Shown: positions 43,450 to 51,329 of the stretch, in pieces
Position numbering within the stretch: the first letter of the stretch is position 1
Layout: every line of letters starts with the position of its first letter
From: Streptacidiphilus pinicola
Lineage (GTDB): Bacteria; Actinomycetota; Actinomycetes; Streptomycetales; Streptomycetaceae
DNA length: 64,000 nt
Assembly (NCBI RefSeq): GCF_003258295.1
Contig: NZ_QKYN01000040.1
Location: 62,001 to 126,000 of the forward strand
Reading direction: 5' to 3'
Notes under the pieces: model-generated
What the model saw: only the letters and a program-made list of their open reading frames with translations
Told to the model about the DNA's origin: nothing
The model's database searches: none
Program-made: the position numbers and the translations under genes

Positions 43450-43935
43450 ATGGCGCCGATGAACCTTTCCTCCTACCCCCCGCCTTTGCGCGTGGACGCG
43501 CTCGGCACTCCGCTCCTGCCCCGGCTGCTGCTGGAAGCGACGTTGTCGCGAACCGGAATGTTCGACGGCGCCTGGTGGCCGCGCTCACGCCATGTCCAGG
43601 CCGAGCTGCCCGACCTGGTCACCGCGCTGACCGCCCACCTGGGCAGCGTTCTACGGGTCGGACTCGACAGCGTGGCCTGGGACGGGGTCCCCCGCGCGGT
43701 CACCGTGAACGGCCGCCTGATCCGGATCAGCTGGTTCCCCGGCTGCGACTGGACCATCAGCCTCACCCGCGGCTTCCAGGACCACTTCCTGCTCCTGGTC
43801 ATCCCACCGGCCACGGACGCGGACACGGCGTCGGCCGCGATGGCCGGCGCTTCCAGGCGCGGAAATCACAAGACCTCCGCCCAACTGCTCGCTCCGACGT
43901 ATGCGGCCGACGGCCTTGTTTCCCTCCAGGATTGA
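43450..43935 (+). CDS. DUF5994 family protein (copy 1)
   Basis: 161 residues from ATG 43450. The family core is clear: FDGAWWPRSRHVQAELPDLV, then VGLDSVAWDGVPR, RLIRISWFPGCDWT and FLLLVIPPATDADTASAAMA. Four members occur in this window (also at 50507, 51330 and 52207). Their function is not known to me; the proteins are small, cytoplasmic, and have an invariant GAWWPxSR signature. It is convergent with a PP2C phosphatase gene and divergent from the CBS gene. Confidence 0.82.
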   Translation: MAPMNLSSYPPPLRVDALGTPLLPRLLLEATLSRTGMFDGAWWPRSRHVQAELPDLVTALTAHLGSVLRVGLDSVAWDGVPRAVTVNGRLIRISWFPGCDWTISLTRGFQDHFLLLVIPPATDADTASAAMAGASRRGNHKTSAQLLAPTYAADGLVSLQD

Positions 43936-43967
43936 CAGCCGATCAGGCCGTTGCCCGCCTGACTGTC
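43934..43967. terminator. Bidirectional terminator overlapping two stop codons
   Basis: TCAGGC-cgttgccc-GCCTGA with an outer stem GACAG/CTGTC, overlapping the stop of the DUF5994 gene (43935) and of the convergent phosphatase (43966). Confidence 0.5.
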
Positions 43968-45195
43968 ACAGACGCAGGACGACCAGGGCCGTGTCGTCGG
44001 TGGCCCCCGGGGTGGGGAGGAGATCGAGCAGGAGTGCGTCGGCGATGTGGTCCGGTGGCAGGGTGCGGTGCGCCGCGAGGGAGCGGGCGAGGCGGTCGAG
44101 GCCGGTCCCGATGTCCTCGTGGCGGCGTTCGATCAGTCCGTCGGTGTAGAGGACGAGCGTGTCCCCGCTGGTGAAGGCATGGCCGGCCTGGGGGCGGGGC
44201 ACGTGCTCGGGACGGGCGCCGAGCGGCGGGTCGGTGGCCTGGTCGAGGAAGACCACGGTTCCGTCCGCGCGCGCCAGGGCGGGCGGGAGGTGCCCGGCGC
44301 TGCTGTAGGCCAGGGTGTGGCTGGTCCAGTCGATGTGGACGGACGCGGCCGTGGTGGACTCGGCGCCGTCGACCGCGCGGGCGTACAGACCGAGCACGTC
44401 CAGGGCCTGGGCCGGTCCGGCCGCCACCCGGGAGGCGGCGCTGAGCGCGCTGCGCAGCTGTCCCATCACGCACGCGGCGGCCAGTCCGTGCCCGACCACG
44501 TCGCCGACCGCCACCGCCATGCGGTCACCCGGCAGCTCGACCAGGTCGTACCAGTCCCCGCACACGTTCAGCGCGCCGACGGCAGGCCGGTAGCGCACCG
44601 CGGCCTGGTGGTGGTCGGCCAGGTGCGGGACCGGCAGCATCGCCTCCTGCAGCGCGAGCGCGATCTCCCGCTCGCGGGCGTGGGCCAGCCGCAGCCGCTC
44701 GTTGACGTCCTGCAGTTCCCGGGAGCGGGTGTACAGCTCCGCCTCCATCACCTGCGACCGGCCGCCGGCTGCCGCCCGGCCGCGGGCGTGGATGAGCTCG
44801 GTGACGTCCTCCACCCGGTGCACCAGCAGGACGACGTGGCCCTCGGCGTCCAGAATCGGCGCGTTGATCGGGCTCCAGTAACGCTCCTCCCACTCACCGG
44901 GGCGCTGCGACGACTGCACGTCGTACCGCTGCAGGGCCATCGTGTCCCGCTCCCCGGTCGCGAGCACCCGGCGCAGCGACGCCTCCAGGTTCCGCACCCC
45001 GGTGGCCGTGCGGTCGTTCGGGTTGTCGGGGAACACATCGAACAGGTAGCGGCCGATCAGCTCCTCCCGGCTGCGGCCGGAGTTGCCCACGAAGTCCTCG
45101 TTCGCGTCCGCGTACACCAGATCCGGCGTCAGCAGCGCCACCATCCCCGGAAGCGCCAGAAACACCGCCTGGTAGTCGATGCCTCCTTGGCTCAC
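43966..45195 (-). CDS. SpoIIE/PP2C-type serine phosphatase with PAS domain
   Basis: 409 residues from GTG 45195. Residues about 8-130: PAS sensor (ALLTPDLVYADANEDFVGNS, RSREELIGRYLFDVFPDNP). Residues 150-185: coiled-coil linker (LQDVNERLRLAHAREREIAL). Residues about 190-405: PP2C/SpoIIE domain with GDWYDLVELPGDRMAVAVGD, VGHGLAAACVMGQLR and LVLYTDGLIERR, metal-binding Asp residues present. Such phosphatases dephosphorylate anti-sigma-factor antagonists in partner-switching stress systems. A second, larger one is at 53244. It lies 46 nt downstream of a small gene of unknown function. Confidence 0.9.
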   Translation of the reverse strand: MSQGGIDYQAVFLALPGMVALLTPDLVYADANEDFVGNSGRSREELIGRYLFDVFPDNPNDRTATGVRNLEASLRRVLATGERDTMALQRYDVQSSQRPGEWEERYWSPINAPILDAEGHVVLLVHRVEDVTELIHARGRAAAGGRSQVMEAELYTRSRELQDVNERLRLAHAREREIALALQEAMLPVPHLADHHQAAVRYRPAVGALNVCGDWYDLVELPGDRMAVAVGDVVGHGLAAACVMGQLRSALSAASRVAAGPAQALDVLGLYARAVDGAESTTAASVHIDWTSHTLAYSSAGHLPPALARADGTVVFLDQATDPPLGARPEHVPRPQAGHAFTSGDTLVLYTDGLIERRHEDIGTGLDRLARSLAAHRTLPPDHIADALLLDLLPTPGATDDTALVVLRL

Positions 45196-45241
45196 CTCAC
45201 GCCCCGTTCACCCGACCGGCCGCGCACACGTTCCGCGCGGA

Positions 45242-45616
45242 TCAACGACGGTCGGTCTCGCGCAGGACCACCAGGCGCACGGTGCCGTGGGCGGAGGCGC
45301 GTTCGCTGTCCGGCGACGTCTCGTACACGGTGCCGACGTGCTTGCGGATCACGTCGAGCAGCGCCAGGTCCTGGGAGACGAGTTCGATCCGGGCGATGCC
45401 GTCCGAGGACGGCAGCGGCCGGGTCTGCTCGCCTTCCCGGGGCACGGCGAGGTCCCCGCCGAGCAGGCCCGGGGCGCAGGCCTCCCGGACCAGGTCGGCG
45501 ATCCGTCCGGCAGTCCCGGCATCCGCGGTGATCCGGACGTCCAGGACCGTGCCGGCCACCGGACTGTTCTCCCGAACCGAGAGCCGTGTCTCCACCTGGT
45601 CGGCGTTCGTACCCAT
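45242..45616 (-). CDS. Small protein of unknown function upstream of the PAS-PP2C gene
   Basis: 124 residues. ATG at 45616 is preferred because AGGAG lies 5 nt upstream; an ATG at 45631 would place that site inside the gene. Predicted alpha/beta fold (VLDVRITADAGTAGRIADLV, IELVSQDLALLDVIRKHVGT) without a signal peptide, membrane segment or recognisable motif. I do not recognise the family. The gene order suggests a link to the phosphatase signalling pathway. It is preceded by the 40-nt repeated element. Confidence 0.55.
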   Translation of the reverse strand: MGTNADQVETRLSVRENSPVAGTVLDVRITADAGTAGRIADLVREACAPGLLGGDLAVPREGEQTRPLPSSDGIARIELVSQDLALLDVIRKHVGTVYETSPDSERASAHGTVRLVVLRETDRR

Positions 45617-45721
45617 CCGGTCTCCTGTCATGGCGTCCCCGGTCCAGGGTGCCGCCGGGCGCGGCCGGTCGCATCCGGGGAAATATGGCTGGGCCGGTCA
45701 CCCTCGCCGGGGGTGAGCCAA

Positions 45722-45761
45722 TTCCATCCTGCACCCGAAGCAGCATCGAGGCGGCAGGGCA
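45722..45761 (-). repeat. 40-nt repeated upstream element, copy A
   Basis: 34 of 40 positions match copy B at 50385-50424. Both lie upstream of minus-strand genes. On that strand the conserved core reads TTCGGGTGCAnGATGGAA, and TGCCCTGCCG opens the element. The spacing inside is kept without gaps, as expected for a promoter bound by the same sigma factor or activator. Confidence 0.5.
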
Positions 45762-45883
45762 CGCGCGTTCTTCCTGCGCGCGGGCCCAGCAGGCCGCCCG
45801 AGCGCTCGTCACCGACGGTCCCGCAGGCCCCTTGGCGGCGGCACCTCGCCATCACCTCCACGTTCGGACCCGGCACACGCCTA

Positions 45884-45899
45884 CCACCGGTGCCGGTGG
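45884..45899. terminator. Possible terminator after the helicase
   Basis: CCACCGG-tg-CCGGTGG about 72 nt past the helicase stop. The short loop makes it equally a palindromic protein site. Confidence 0.3.
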
Positions 45900-45970
45900 C
45901 TGAGCGTCCTCTCTCGTGCGGCTCTCCCTGGCAACCGCGACCACGCGCCCGAGGCCGTGCTTGTCGTGTG

Positions 45971-47269
45971 TCACCCGGTTGCCGACTGCGAACTGTCCGG
46001 GGGCTGGTGCAGCGGGGTGCGTGAACGGGCTGCCGGGCAGAGGGCGTCGCTCAGCTCTCCTGCTCCGACGCGGGCCTGGACGGCGTGCGGGCTGATGCCG
46101 GCCCGTGCCATCAACTGGGCGACGGCGCGACGCTGGTGGGGCAGGACCAGGGTGACGACCGTGCCCGATCCGCCGGCGCGCGCGGTGCGTCCTCCGCGGT
46201 GGAGGTAGTCCTTGTGGTTGCCGGGTGGGTCGACACAGACGACCAGGCCGAGGTTGTCGACATGGATGCCGCGGGCGGCGACGTTGGTGGCCACCAGCGC
46301 GGTGATCTGTCCCGCCTTGAAGAGTTCCAGCGTGCGCGAGCGCTGGGCCTGTGACTTGCCGCCGTGCAGGGCGTCGGCACGTATTCCGCCGTCCAGGAGC
46401 CGCTCGGTGAGCTGGTCGACCGCGAGACGGGTCTCCACGAACAGCAGCACCCGCTCCTCGCGGGCTGCGATCTCGACGACGACGGCCTGCTTGTCCGTCA
46501 GGGTGATCTCGAGGACGTGATGCTCCGTCGCGGCGAGCACGTCGGCCGACGGGTCCACCACATGCACGACCGGATCCGTCAGGTAGCGGTCCACCAACTG
46601 GTCGACGTCGCTGTCCAAGGTGGCGGAGAACAGCAGGTGCTGGCTCCCGGACGGAACCTGGTCGAGCAAGGCGGTGATCTGCGGCAGGAAGCCCAGGTTG
46701 GCCATCTGGTCCGCTTCGTCGAGCACCGTGACGGCGACCCGGTCCAGAACGCAGTCGCCGCGCTCGACGAGATCCGCCAGCCGGCCCGCGGTGGCGACCA
46801 CGACCTCGGCGCCGCCGCGCAGGATGCGAGCCTGGCTGCCGATCGACCGGCCGCCCACCACGGTCGCCACCGTGAGCCGCAGCGACCGGGCATAGGGGGC
46901 GAGCGCCTCAGCCACCTGCTGGGCCAGCTCCCTGGTGGGTACCAGGATCAGGGCACGAGGCCGCCGGGAAACGCCGCGCTGCCCGGCGGTCCGGGCCAGC
47001 ACGGAGAGCCCGAACGCGAGCGTCTTTCCGGACCCGGTGCGCCCACGCGCGAGCATGTCGCGCCCGGCGAGGCTGTCGGGGAGCGTGGCCACCTGGATCG
47101 CGAACGGCGCGGACATCCGCTGACGGGCCAGTTCCCTCACCAGGGCCGGCGGCAAGCCCAGATCCGCGAAGGACGTGGCGACAATCGCCGGAGTGGCCGG
47201 GGCCGGACTCGCGGAGTCGTCCGGCCCGGCGAGCGGCGTTTCGTTGTTCAAACTGTGTGTACGGTGCAT
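45971..47269 (-). CDS. DEAD-box ATP-dependent RNA helicase
   Basis: 432 residues from ATG 47269, AAGGAT 6 nt upstream. Motifs in order: Q motif (FADLGLPPALVRELARQRMS), ARGRTGSGKTLAF (I), PTRELAQQ (Ia), TAGRL (Ib), VLDEADQM (II), FSATL (III), ATNVAARGIHVDN (V) and HRGGRTARAG (VI). The C-terminal tail is short and basic/Ser-rich. It unwinds structured RNA; its position 335 nt downstream of a cold-shock gene in the same direction suggests a cold-adaptation role like CsdA/DeaD. Confidence 0.93.
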   Translation of the reverse strand: MHRTHSLNNETPLAGPDDSASPAPATPAIVATSFADLGLPPALVRELARQRMSAPFAIQVATLPDSLAGRDMLARGRTGSGKTLAFGLSVLARTAGQRGVSRRPRALILVPTRELAQQVAEALAPYARSLRLTVATVVGGRSIGSQARILRGGAEVVVATAGRLADLVERGDCVLDRVAVTVLDEADQMANLGFLPQITALLDQVPSGSQHLLFSATLDSDVDQLVDRYLTDPVVHVVDPSADVLAATEHHVLEITLTDKQAVVVEIAAREERVLLFVETRLAVDQLTERLLDGGIRADALHGGKSQAQRSRTLELFKAGQITALVATNVAARGIHVDNLGLVVCVDPPGNHKDYLHRGGRTARAGGSGTVVTLVLPHQRRAVAQLMARAGISPHAVQARVGAGELSDALCPAARSRTPLHQPPDSSQSATG

Positions 47270-47378
47270 GCAGATCCTTCCTCGGGCAGGCGCTTCGAGG
47301 AATTCACGGCCGCCGACTGCGGTGCGAATTGCAGCAACGAACGGAACAACGGAAACGACGCCAAAAGCGACGGTTTCT

Positions 47379-47390
47379 CTTCACGTGAAG
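47379..47390. promoter_or_regulatory. Palindrome CTTCACGTGAAG upstream of the helicase
   Basis: Perfect 12-bp palindrome 110 nt before the helicase start codon. Operator-like; no regulator can be named. Confidence 0.35.
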
Positions 47391-47543
47391 TGGAGCCTTG
47401 CGCACAGGACGACGAGAACGTCTCCGGCGCTCGACGGCGGGGCCAGACGGCGCTCCAAAAAAGCGGAGCGCAGGTTCGAGGGGTTCACCCGGCGGCCGAA
47501 TCCGGGCGTCTCGGGCGGGTACATCGCCCACCGGCGAAAAGCC

Positions 47544-47591
47544 GACGCGGCCGGGGCCCGCACCCCCGTGGATGCGGGCCCCGGCCGCGTC
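47544..47591 (-). terminator. Intrinsic terminator of the cold-shock gene
   Basis: 19-bp perfect stem (47544-47562 with 47573-47591) and a 10-nt loop, 13 nt after the stop codon, followed on the minus strand by GGCTTTTCG. The strongest intrinsic terminator in the window. Confidence 0.85.
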
Positions 47592-47604
47592 TGACGCGTC
47601 AGTG

Positions 47605-47808
47605 TCAGGCCGGGATGATGTTCTCCGCCTGCGGACCCTTCGGGCCCTGGGTGACGTCGAAGTTCACCTTCTGGCCCTCCTGGAGCTCACGGAAGCCCTG
47701 GGTGGCGATGTTCGAGTAGTGGGCGAAGACGTCGGGACCGCCGCCCTCCTGCTCGATGAAGCCGAAGCCCTTTTCCGCGTTGAACCACTTGACCGTACCG
47801 GATGCCAT
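47605..47808 (-). CDS. cspA: Cold-shock domain protein
   Basis: 67 residues: [20 protein letters not shown] holds RNP1 (KGFGFI) and DVFAHYSNI holds RNP2 (VFAHY), with the conserved Trp and Phe side chains for stacking on RNA. It ends [10 protein letters not shown]. It binds single-stranded RNA and DNA and acts as an RNA chaperone. SD AAGGAGAT directly before ATG 47808. A tightly folded leader precedes the SD. Symbol given for the family; streptomycetes carry several copies. Confidence 0.96.
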   Translation of the reverse strand: MASGTVKWFNAEKGFGFIEQEGGGPDVFAHYSNIATQGFRELQEGQKVNFDVTQGPKGPQAENIIPA

Positions 47809-47823
47809 CTTGAATCTCCTTCA

Positions 47824-47880
47824 GGGGCAATACCCGGGAACCGCACTGTGCGGACCCGCGGTCGCCGCGATGATTGCCCC
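47824..47880 (-). promoter_or_regulatory. Structured mRNA leader (predicted three-way junction) of the cold-shock gene
   Basis: On the transcript, GGGGCAAT (47880-47873) pairs with ATTGCCCC (47831-47824), enclosing two 5-bp hairpins with 3-nt loops: CGCGG-cga-CCGCG and CCGCA-cag-TGCGG. The closing stem ends one or two bases before the SD (AAGGAG). All three helices are perfect. This is consistent with a cis-acting RNA switch that changes SD access with temperature or on binding of the protein. Seen by inspection, not folded by computer. Confidence 0.6.
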
Positions 47881-48166
47881 GTCCGGATGCACCGGAAATA
47901 CAGAAAGCGCGCCGCTCGGCCCTGAAGCGGACCGGGCGGGGACTTGAAGTTTTTGGGAACCACAACTGCAACTGATATCGACAGTAGCACGGAATAGCTT
48001 CCAACCGTCGGTCATCCGAAGAGGACGTCACCGGGCCACCACCGGACGGCCCTAGTCAGACACCCCCTCCGTGCGCCAAGCTGCTTCCGAAGGCCCACGG
48101 CAAGCACGCGCCATGCAGCGCTCGCGTTCTCGTCAGGACGGCTCCCGCCGACGCTCGAACGAGAAG
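47881..48166. other. Distal leader and divergent upstream region
   Basis: 286 nt between the folded cold-shock leader and the next rightward gene. It should hold the promoters of both. I find no convincing -35/-10 pair; a GACGGT-N17-TACTGT arrangement is possible on the minus strand. No protein-like frame. Confidence 0.35.
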
Positions 48167-48580
48167 GTGCCCCATGTCCCACATTCCACGCAGTCCCGGC
48201 CGGGTACGCGCGCCTCGCACCACCCCGCCCCCGGCTGCGCTCCGGTGACCTCCGACGGCGAAGCGCAACTCCGGGCCGATCGGCTGCTGGTAGCGGAGGC
48301 TCACGACGTCGCCGAGGGCTGGCACTTCCTCACGGTGGAGAATCTCGCTCCCAACGGCCGCGCCGACGCCTTGCTGTACGAAGAGGCTCTCGACGCCTTC
48401 GACCGCGCCGTCGGCACCCGTGAGTGCCGGCACCGCGGCCGCGTGCACGGCCTGACCTTCGGCATCCGCGGCGACCATGCCGAACAGCGCATCGCCTGGC
48501 TCCGCAGACGTCTGGAGGCCCTCAGGCCACCGGCCCTGCCGGGCTTCGGCACCTGGGACATCCGCGACGGAGCACGCTGA
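48167..48580 (+). CDS. Conserved-looking hypothetical protein
   Basis: About 137 residues from GTG 48167, or 111 from GTG 48245 (VTSDGEAQLRADRLLVAEAH). The start is unsure. The C-terminal part is helical and charged (YEEALDAFDRAVGTRECRHR, EQRIAWLRRRLEALRPPALP) with two Trp-rich patches (GWHFLTVENL, FGTWDIRD). No signal peptide or known motif. Not recognised. It is the first of two small rightward genes between the cold-shock and SPFH loci. Confidence 0.5.
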   Translation: MPHVPHSTQSRPGTRASHHPAPGCAPVTSDGEAQLRADRLLVAEAHDVAEGWHFLTVENLAPNGRADALLYEEALDAFDRAVGTRECRHRGRVHGLTFGIRGDHAEQRIAWLRRRLEALRPPALPGFGTWDIRDGAR

Positions 48581-48713
48581 CGTCGGGACGGACGCGCCCG
48601 TCCGACGCGCCGCACCGGAGCATGACCGCACCATTCGCACGACCGACCCCGCCCAGCCGGGCGGGAACCCGACATCGGCCACCGCCAAAGCGGTCCGTGA
48701 GAGAAGGCCACGC

Positions 48714-48986
48714 ATGCGGGACCCCTACGACTCAGGCGAGTTCGACATCTACACCATGCAGGACCACCAGACCCGTCAGCAGGCCCGCCTACTGGTGGCC
48801 TCCCGAGCGCAGGGCGCGAAGGACTGTCACGATCTCCTCCGCGCCCTGGACCTGATCGATCCCCACGCCACAGGCATCATCCGCCAGTGCCCCCGCTGCG
48901 GCACCCCGCACCAACGCTGGGGCAACAGTGCGCGCAGCCGCTTCTGCTCCGCCGGCTGCGCCGACACGCCACCGGACGGCGCGTAG
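48714..48986 (+). CDS. Small zinc-ribbon protein
   Basis: 90 residues from ATG 48714, GAGAAGG 6 nt upstream. N-terminal DPYDSGEFDIYTMQDHQTRQ is acidic and polar. The C-terminal CPRCGTPHQR...FCSAGC makes a four-cysteine zinc site of FCS/zinc-ribbon type. Possibly an RNA- or protein-binding adaptor; not otherwise recognised. Confidence 0.6.
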   Translation: MRDPYDSGEFDIYTMQDHQTRQQARLLVASRAQGAKDCHDLLRALDLIDPHATGIIRQCPRCGTPHQRWGNSARSRFCSAGCADTPPDGA

Positions 48987-49063
48987 CACGACAGTCCTGA
49001 TCCCCTCAGCCGGTCCTGCGCCGCAGCCCAGCCAGACAGGCGGCCTCCGGATCTGCTGGAGTG

Positions 49064-50203
49064 TCAGTCCACCGGCCCGAGGTGCCGTGCGCGCGCTGCT
49101 CCCTCGCCGTCCGGGAGGGAGCGGGAGGTACCGAGATTCTGCCGGACCGAGTCCAGGATCGTCAGGCCCTGTCCGACCAGCCCCGCCGCGATCTCACCGA
49201 GGCCGTCCGCACCGTTCAGCACGTTCACGTTGGCGCCGGCCAGACCGCCCGCCGCCTCCTTGACGATCAGCGGCAGCTGGTCGATCAACATCCGGTCCAG
49301 CGCGACGCGGTCGTTGGACGCCGCCGCCTCCGCCTGGATCTTCATCCGCTCGGCCTCGGCCAACGCCAGCACCCGGATCCGCTCCGCCTCCGCCTCCGCA
49401 GGCCGCACGACCTCGGCCACCAACTGCTGCTGACGCAGTTCCGCGGCGCGCTGGGCCAGCTCGGTCTGCGCCGTCAGCACCTCCTGCTGCGCATGCGCCG
49501 CGGCCAGCGGACCCGCCTGCGCGGCCTGCGCCTGGGCCCGGTCGACCTGGGCGGTGTACTCGGCCTTCACCACCGCCGTCTGGCGGGCGTACTCGGCCTG
49601 GTTCCGGGCAGCCGCCTGCTCCGCCTCGGCCGAGGCCTGGGCGGCCTGGGCCTGGGCGATCTTCGCCTGCCGCTGGATCGCGGCCTGGTGCGGAGCCGCC
49701 ATCGCCGCGATGTAGCCGGTCTTCCCGTCGTCGATCGACTGGATCTGCAACGAGTCGACGATCAGGCCGATCTTGGCCATCTCCGCCTTCGAGGTCTCCA
49801 GCACCTCCGTCGCCAGCTTCTGGCGCTCCGTCACGATCTCCTCGACCGTCATCGACCCGATGATCGAACGCAGGTGACCGGCAAAGATCCTCCCCGTCAG
49901 CACCGACATCTGATCCTGGTCGGACAGGAACCGCTGGCCCGCGTTGACGATGCTCTCCTTGTCGTTGCCCACCTTGAACGCGATCACCGCCCGCACCGTC
50001 AACGCGATGCCCTGGTGGGTGACGCAGTTCTCGTCGACCTCCGCCTCGCACATCGCCAGTGTCAGGAACCGGGTCTTGCGGAAGACCGGCGACACGAACG
50101 CGCCGTGGCCGGTGACGACGCGGAACGGCGCCGTCCCCATCCCCCGCCGGCCCCCGGAGATCAGCATCGCCTGGTCCGGAGCGGGAACTCGATAACCGAA
50201 CAT
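49064..50203 (-). CDS. SPFH/flotillin-like membrane-associated protein
   Basis: 379 residues from ATG 50203, chosen because GAGGAG sits 6 nt upstream; the ATG at 50209 would leave no spacing. N-terminal MFGYRVPAPDQAMLISGG is typical of actinobacterial flotillins. The SPFH/band-7 domain spans residues 10-190 (VTHQGIALTVRAVIAFKVGN, HLRSIIGSMTVEEIVTERQK). A long Ala/Glu/Gln coiled coil follows (about 200-310). It organises membrane microdomains. Copy B of the 40-nt element lies 182 nt upstream. Confidence 0.88.
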   Translation of the reverse strand: MFGYRVPAPDQAMLISGGRRGMGTAPFRVVTGHGAFVSPVFRKTRFLTLAMCEAEVDENCVTHQGIALTVRAVIAFKVGNDKESIVNAGQRFLSDQDQMSVLTGRIFAGHLRSIIGSMTVEEIVTERQKLATEVLETSKAEMAKIGLIVDSLQIQSIDDGKTGYIAAMAAPHQAAIQRQAKIAQAQAAQASAEAEQAAARNQAEYARQTAVVKAEYTAQVDRAQAQAAQAGPLAAAHAQQEVLTAQTELAQRAAELRQQQLVAEVVRPAEAEAERIRVLALAEAERMKIQAEAAASNDRVALDRMLIDQLPLIVKEAAGGLAGANVNVLNGADGLGEIAAGLVGQGLTILDSVRQNLGTSRSLPDGEGAARARHLGPVD

Positions 50204-50506
50204 GGTCATCTCCTCTGGCGACATCACCCCCGCAGGATCCGATCGGGCCGCCAGGTGGCGATCCGCTCCTCCGGGCGACGCTCGCCTCGAGGTCCACGAT
50301 CGAACCTCGGCGCCACGTCGCCCCGGGCCGAAGGGGAATCCACCCTGCGCGGGCATGCCGATTCGGAGATCAGAGGTGTGTCCCTTCCATCGTGCACCCG
50401 AACGAGCACCGATACGGCAGGGCAGCGGCACATACTTTGCCTGAACAACACATGCGGCCACGGGCACCCGACGACCGTCGGCTGCGAGCGTCCGGCGGTC
50501 CGCGGG
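50204..50506. other. Upstream region of the SPFH gene
   Basis: 303 nt without a gene; holds copy B of the 40-nt element (50385-50424) and presumably the SPFH promoter. The adjacent DUF5994 gene ends at 50507 in the same direction. Confidence 0.45.
50385..50424 (-). repeat. 40-nt repeated upstream element, copy B
   Basis: Matches copy A (45722-45761) at 34 of 40 positions, same orientation relative to the downstream minus-strand gene. The conserved core is TTCGGGTGCAnGATGGAA. Confidence 0.5.
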
Positions 50507-50986
50507 TCACGCCGCGGATGTGATGCCGGTCTTGACGAAGATCTGCCGGGCCGAGTCCGATGCCCCCGCCAGCACCGCCGCAGCCATGGCGGCCTGGGCA
50601 GCCGCGGGGTCCGTGTCGGGAGGGACGACCAGGAGCAGGAAGTGGTCGTGGTCGCCTCGGGTGAGGATCACTGTGTCGTCGCCGACCGGGAACCAGTCGA
50701 TGTGGACGACGCGGTCGTCCACGATCATCCGCCCCGGCACCTCGTCCCATGCGGCGGCGTCCAGGCCCACCCGCTGGATCGGCCCCACGGACTCCGCCAC
50801 CGCCGTGATCAGCGCCGGAAGCTCCGCGGCCAGGTGGCGCGAGCGCGGCCACCAGGCACCGTCGTGAGCCCCCAGCCGGGAGGCGGTCGTCTCCAGCCGC
50901 AACACCACCGCGCCGGGCGCGTGCGGCCAGTCGTTCGTGTCCGGCAGCAACCTTCCGGCTGCCGGTGTCGAAGGATCGACATTCAT
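50507..50986 (-). CDS. DUF5994 family protein (copy 2)
   Basis: 159 residues from ATG 50986. Core: GAHDGAWWPRSRHLAAELPA, VGLDAAAWDEVPGRM, RVVHIDWFPVGDDT, FLLLVVPPDTDPAAA. It groups with copy 1 by the IDWFP/ISWFP variant and the shared Asp-rich strand. It is divergent from copy 3. Confidence 0.82.
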   Translation of the reverse strand: MNVDPSTPAAGRLLPDTNDWPHAPGAVVLRLETTASRLGAHDGAWWPRSRHLAAELPALITAVAESVGPIQRVGLDAAAWDEVPGRMIVDDRVVHIDWFPVGDDTVILTRGDHDHFLLLVVPPDTDPAAAQAAMAAAVLAGASDSARQIFVKTGITSAA

Positions 50987-51103
50987 GGAACACCGCCTGT
51001 TCGCCGCGGACCACCGCGCCCGAGGGCCGACGCCTGTCGGCCGACCGGCAGGCATGGCGGCCGGGAGGCCGACCCGCCGAGCCGCTGCGGGGCCCGCTTC
51101 CAC

Positions 51104-51112
51104 GCTACTCCG
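51104..51112 (-). promoter_or_regulatory. CGGAGTAGC motif upstream of DUF5994 copy 2
   Basis: Minus strand, 118 nt before the start at 50986. One of the four CGGAGTA copies. Confidence 0.45.
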
Positions 51113-51215
51113 CCGCGGGCGGAGCAGGGTGCCGCTGTCGGGCTGCGCCGGGCCCAGGCCAGGAAGCCGTCCTCCCCCGGCTCCCGCGTCCTGGTCGGTC
51201 CTTTCCGGCCCGGCG

Positions 51216-51224
51216 CGGAGTAGG
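51216..51224 (+). promoter_or_regulatory. CGGAGTAGG motif upstream of DUF5994 copy 3
   Basis: 106 nt before the start at 51330. It is followed by CTGAGGGTACCGAGG, close to the bases after the copy at 43344. Confidence 0.45.
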
Positions 51225-51329
51225 CTGAGGGTACCGAGGGTCTTCCGAACACCGGCTGCAGTGCCCCTGTCGTTCTCGGCGAACGCCGACACCGGGCCTG
51301 CGCGCAGGCCCGGGGACAGGACACGCACG

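Larger units (their letters stand above)
45617..45970. other. Gene-free region before the small unknown gene
   Basis: 354 nt. It contains one copy of a 40-nt element (45722-45761) and a small hairpin after the helicase. Open frames here are short and show no protein-like character. Confidence 0.5.
47270..47604. other. Intergenic region between cold-shock gene and helicase
   Basis: 335 nt with no gene. From right to left in the direction of transcription it holds the cold-shock gene terminator (47544-47591), a hairpin with a six-T loop (stem 47450-47456 with 47465-47471), the 12-bp palindrome CTTCACGTGAAG (47379-47390) and then the helicase ribosome site. It suggests a long, structured helicase leader. 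Confidence 0.45.

Noticed and set aside
48174-48244. ATG at 48174 as the start of the small gene ending at 48580
   Set aside because: It is in a different frame and stops after about 24 codons; the gene's frame uses GTG starts at 48167 or 48245.
43304-51224. CGGAGTA motifs as SigB-type -10 boxes (GGGTAY with GTTT at -35)
   Set aside because: No GTTT-like element occurs at the required distance in any of the four copies, and the -10 letters do not match; kept as an unassigned motif.
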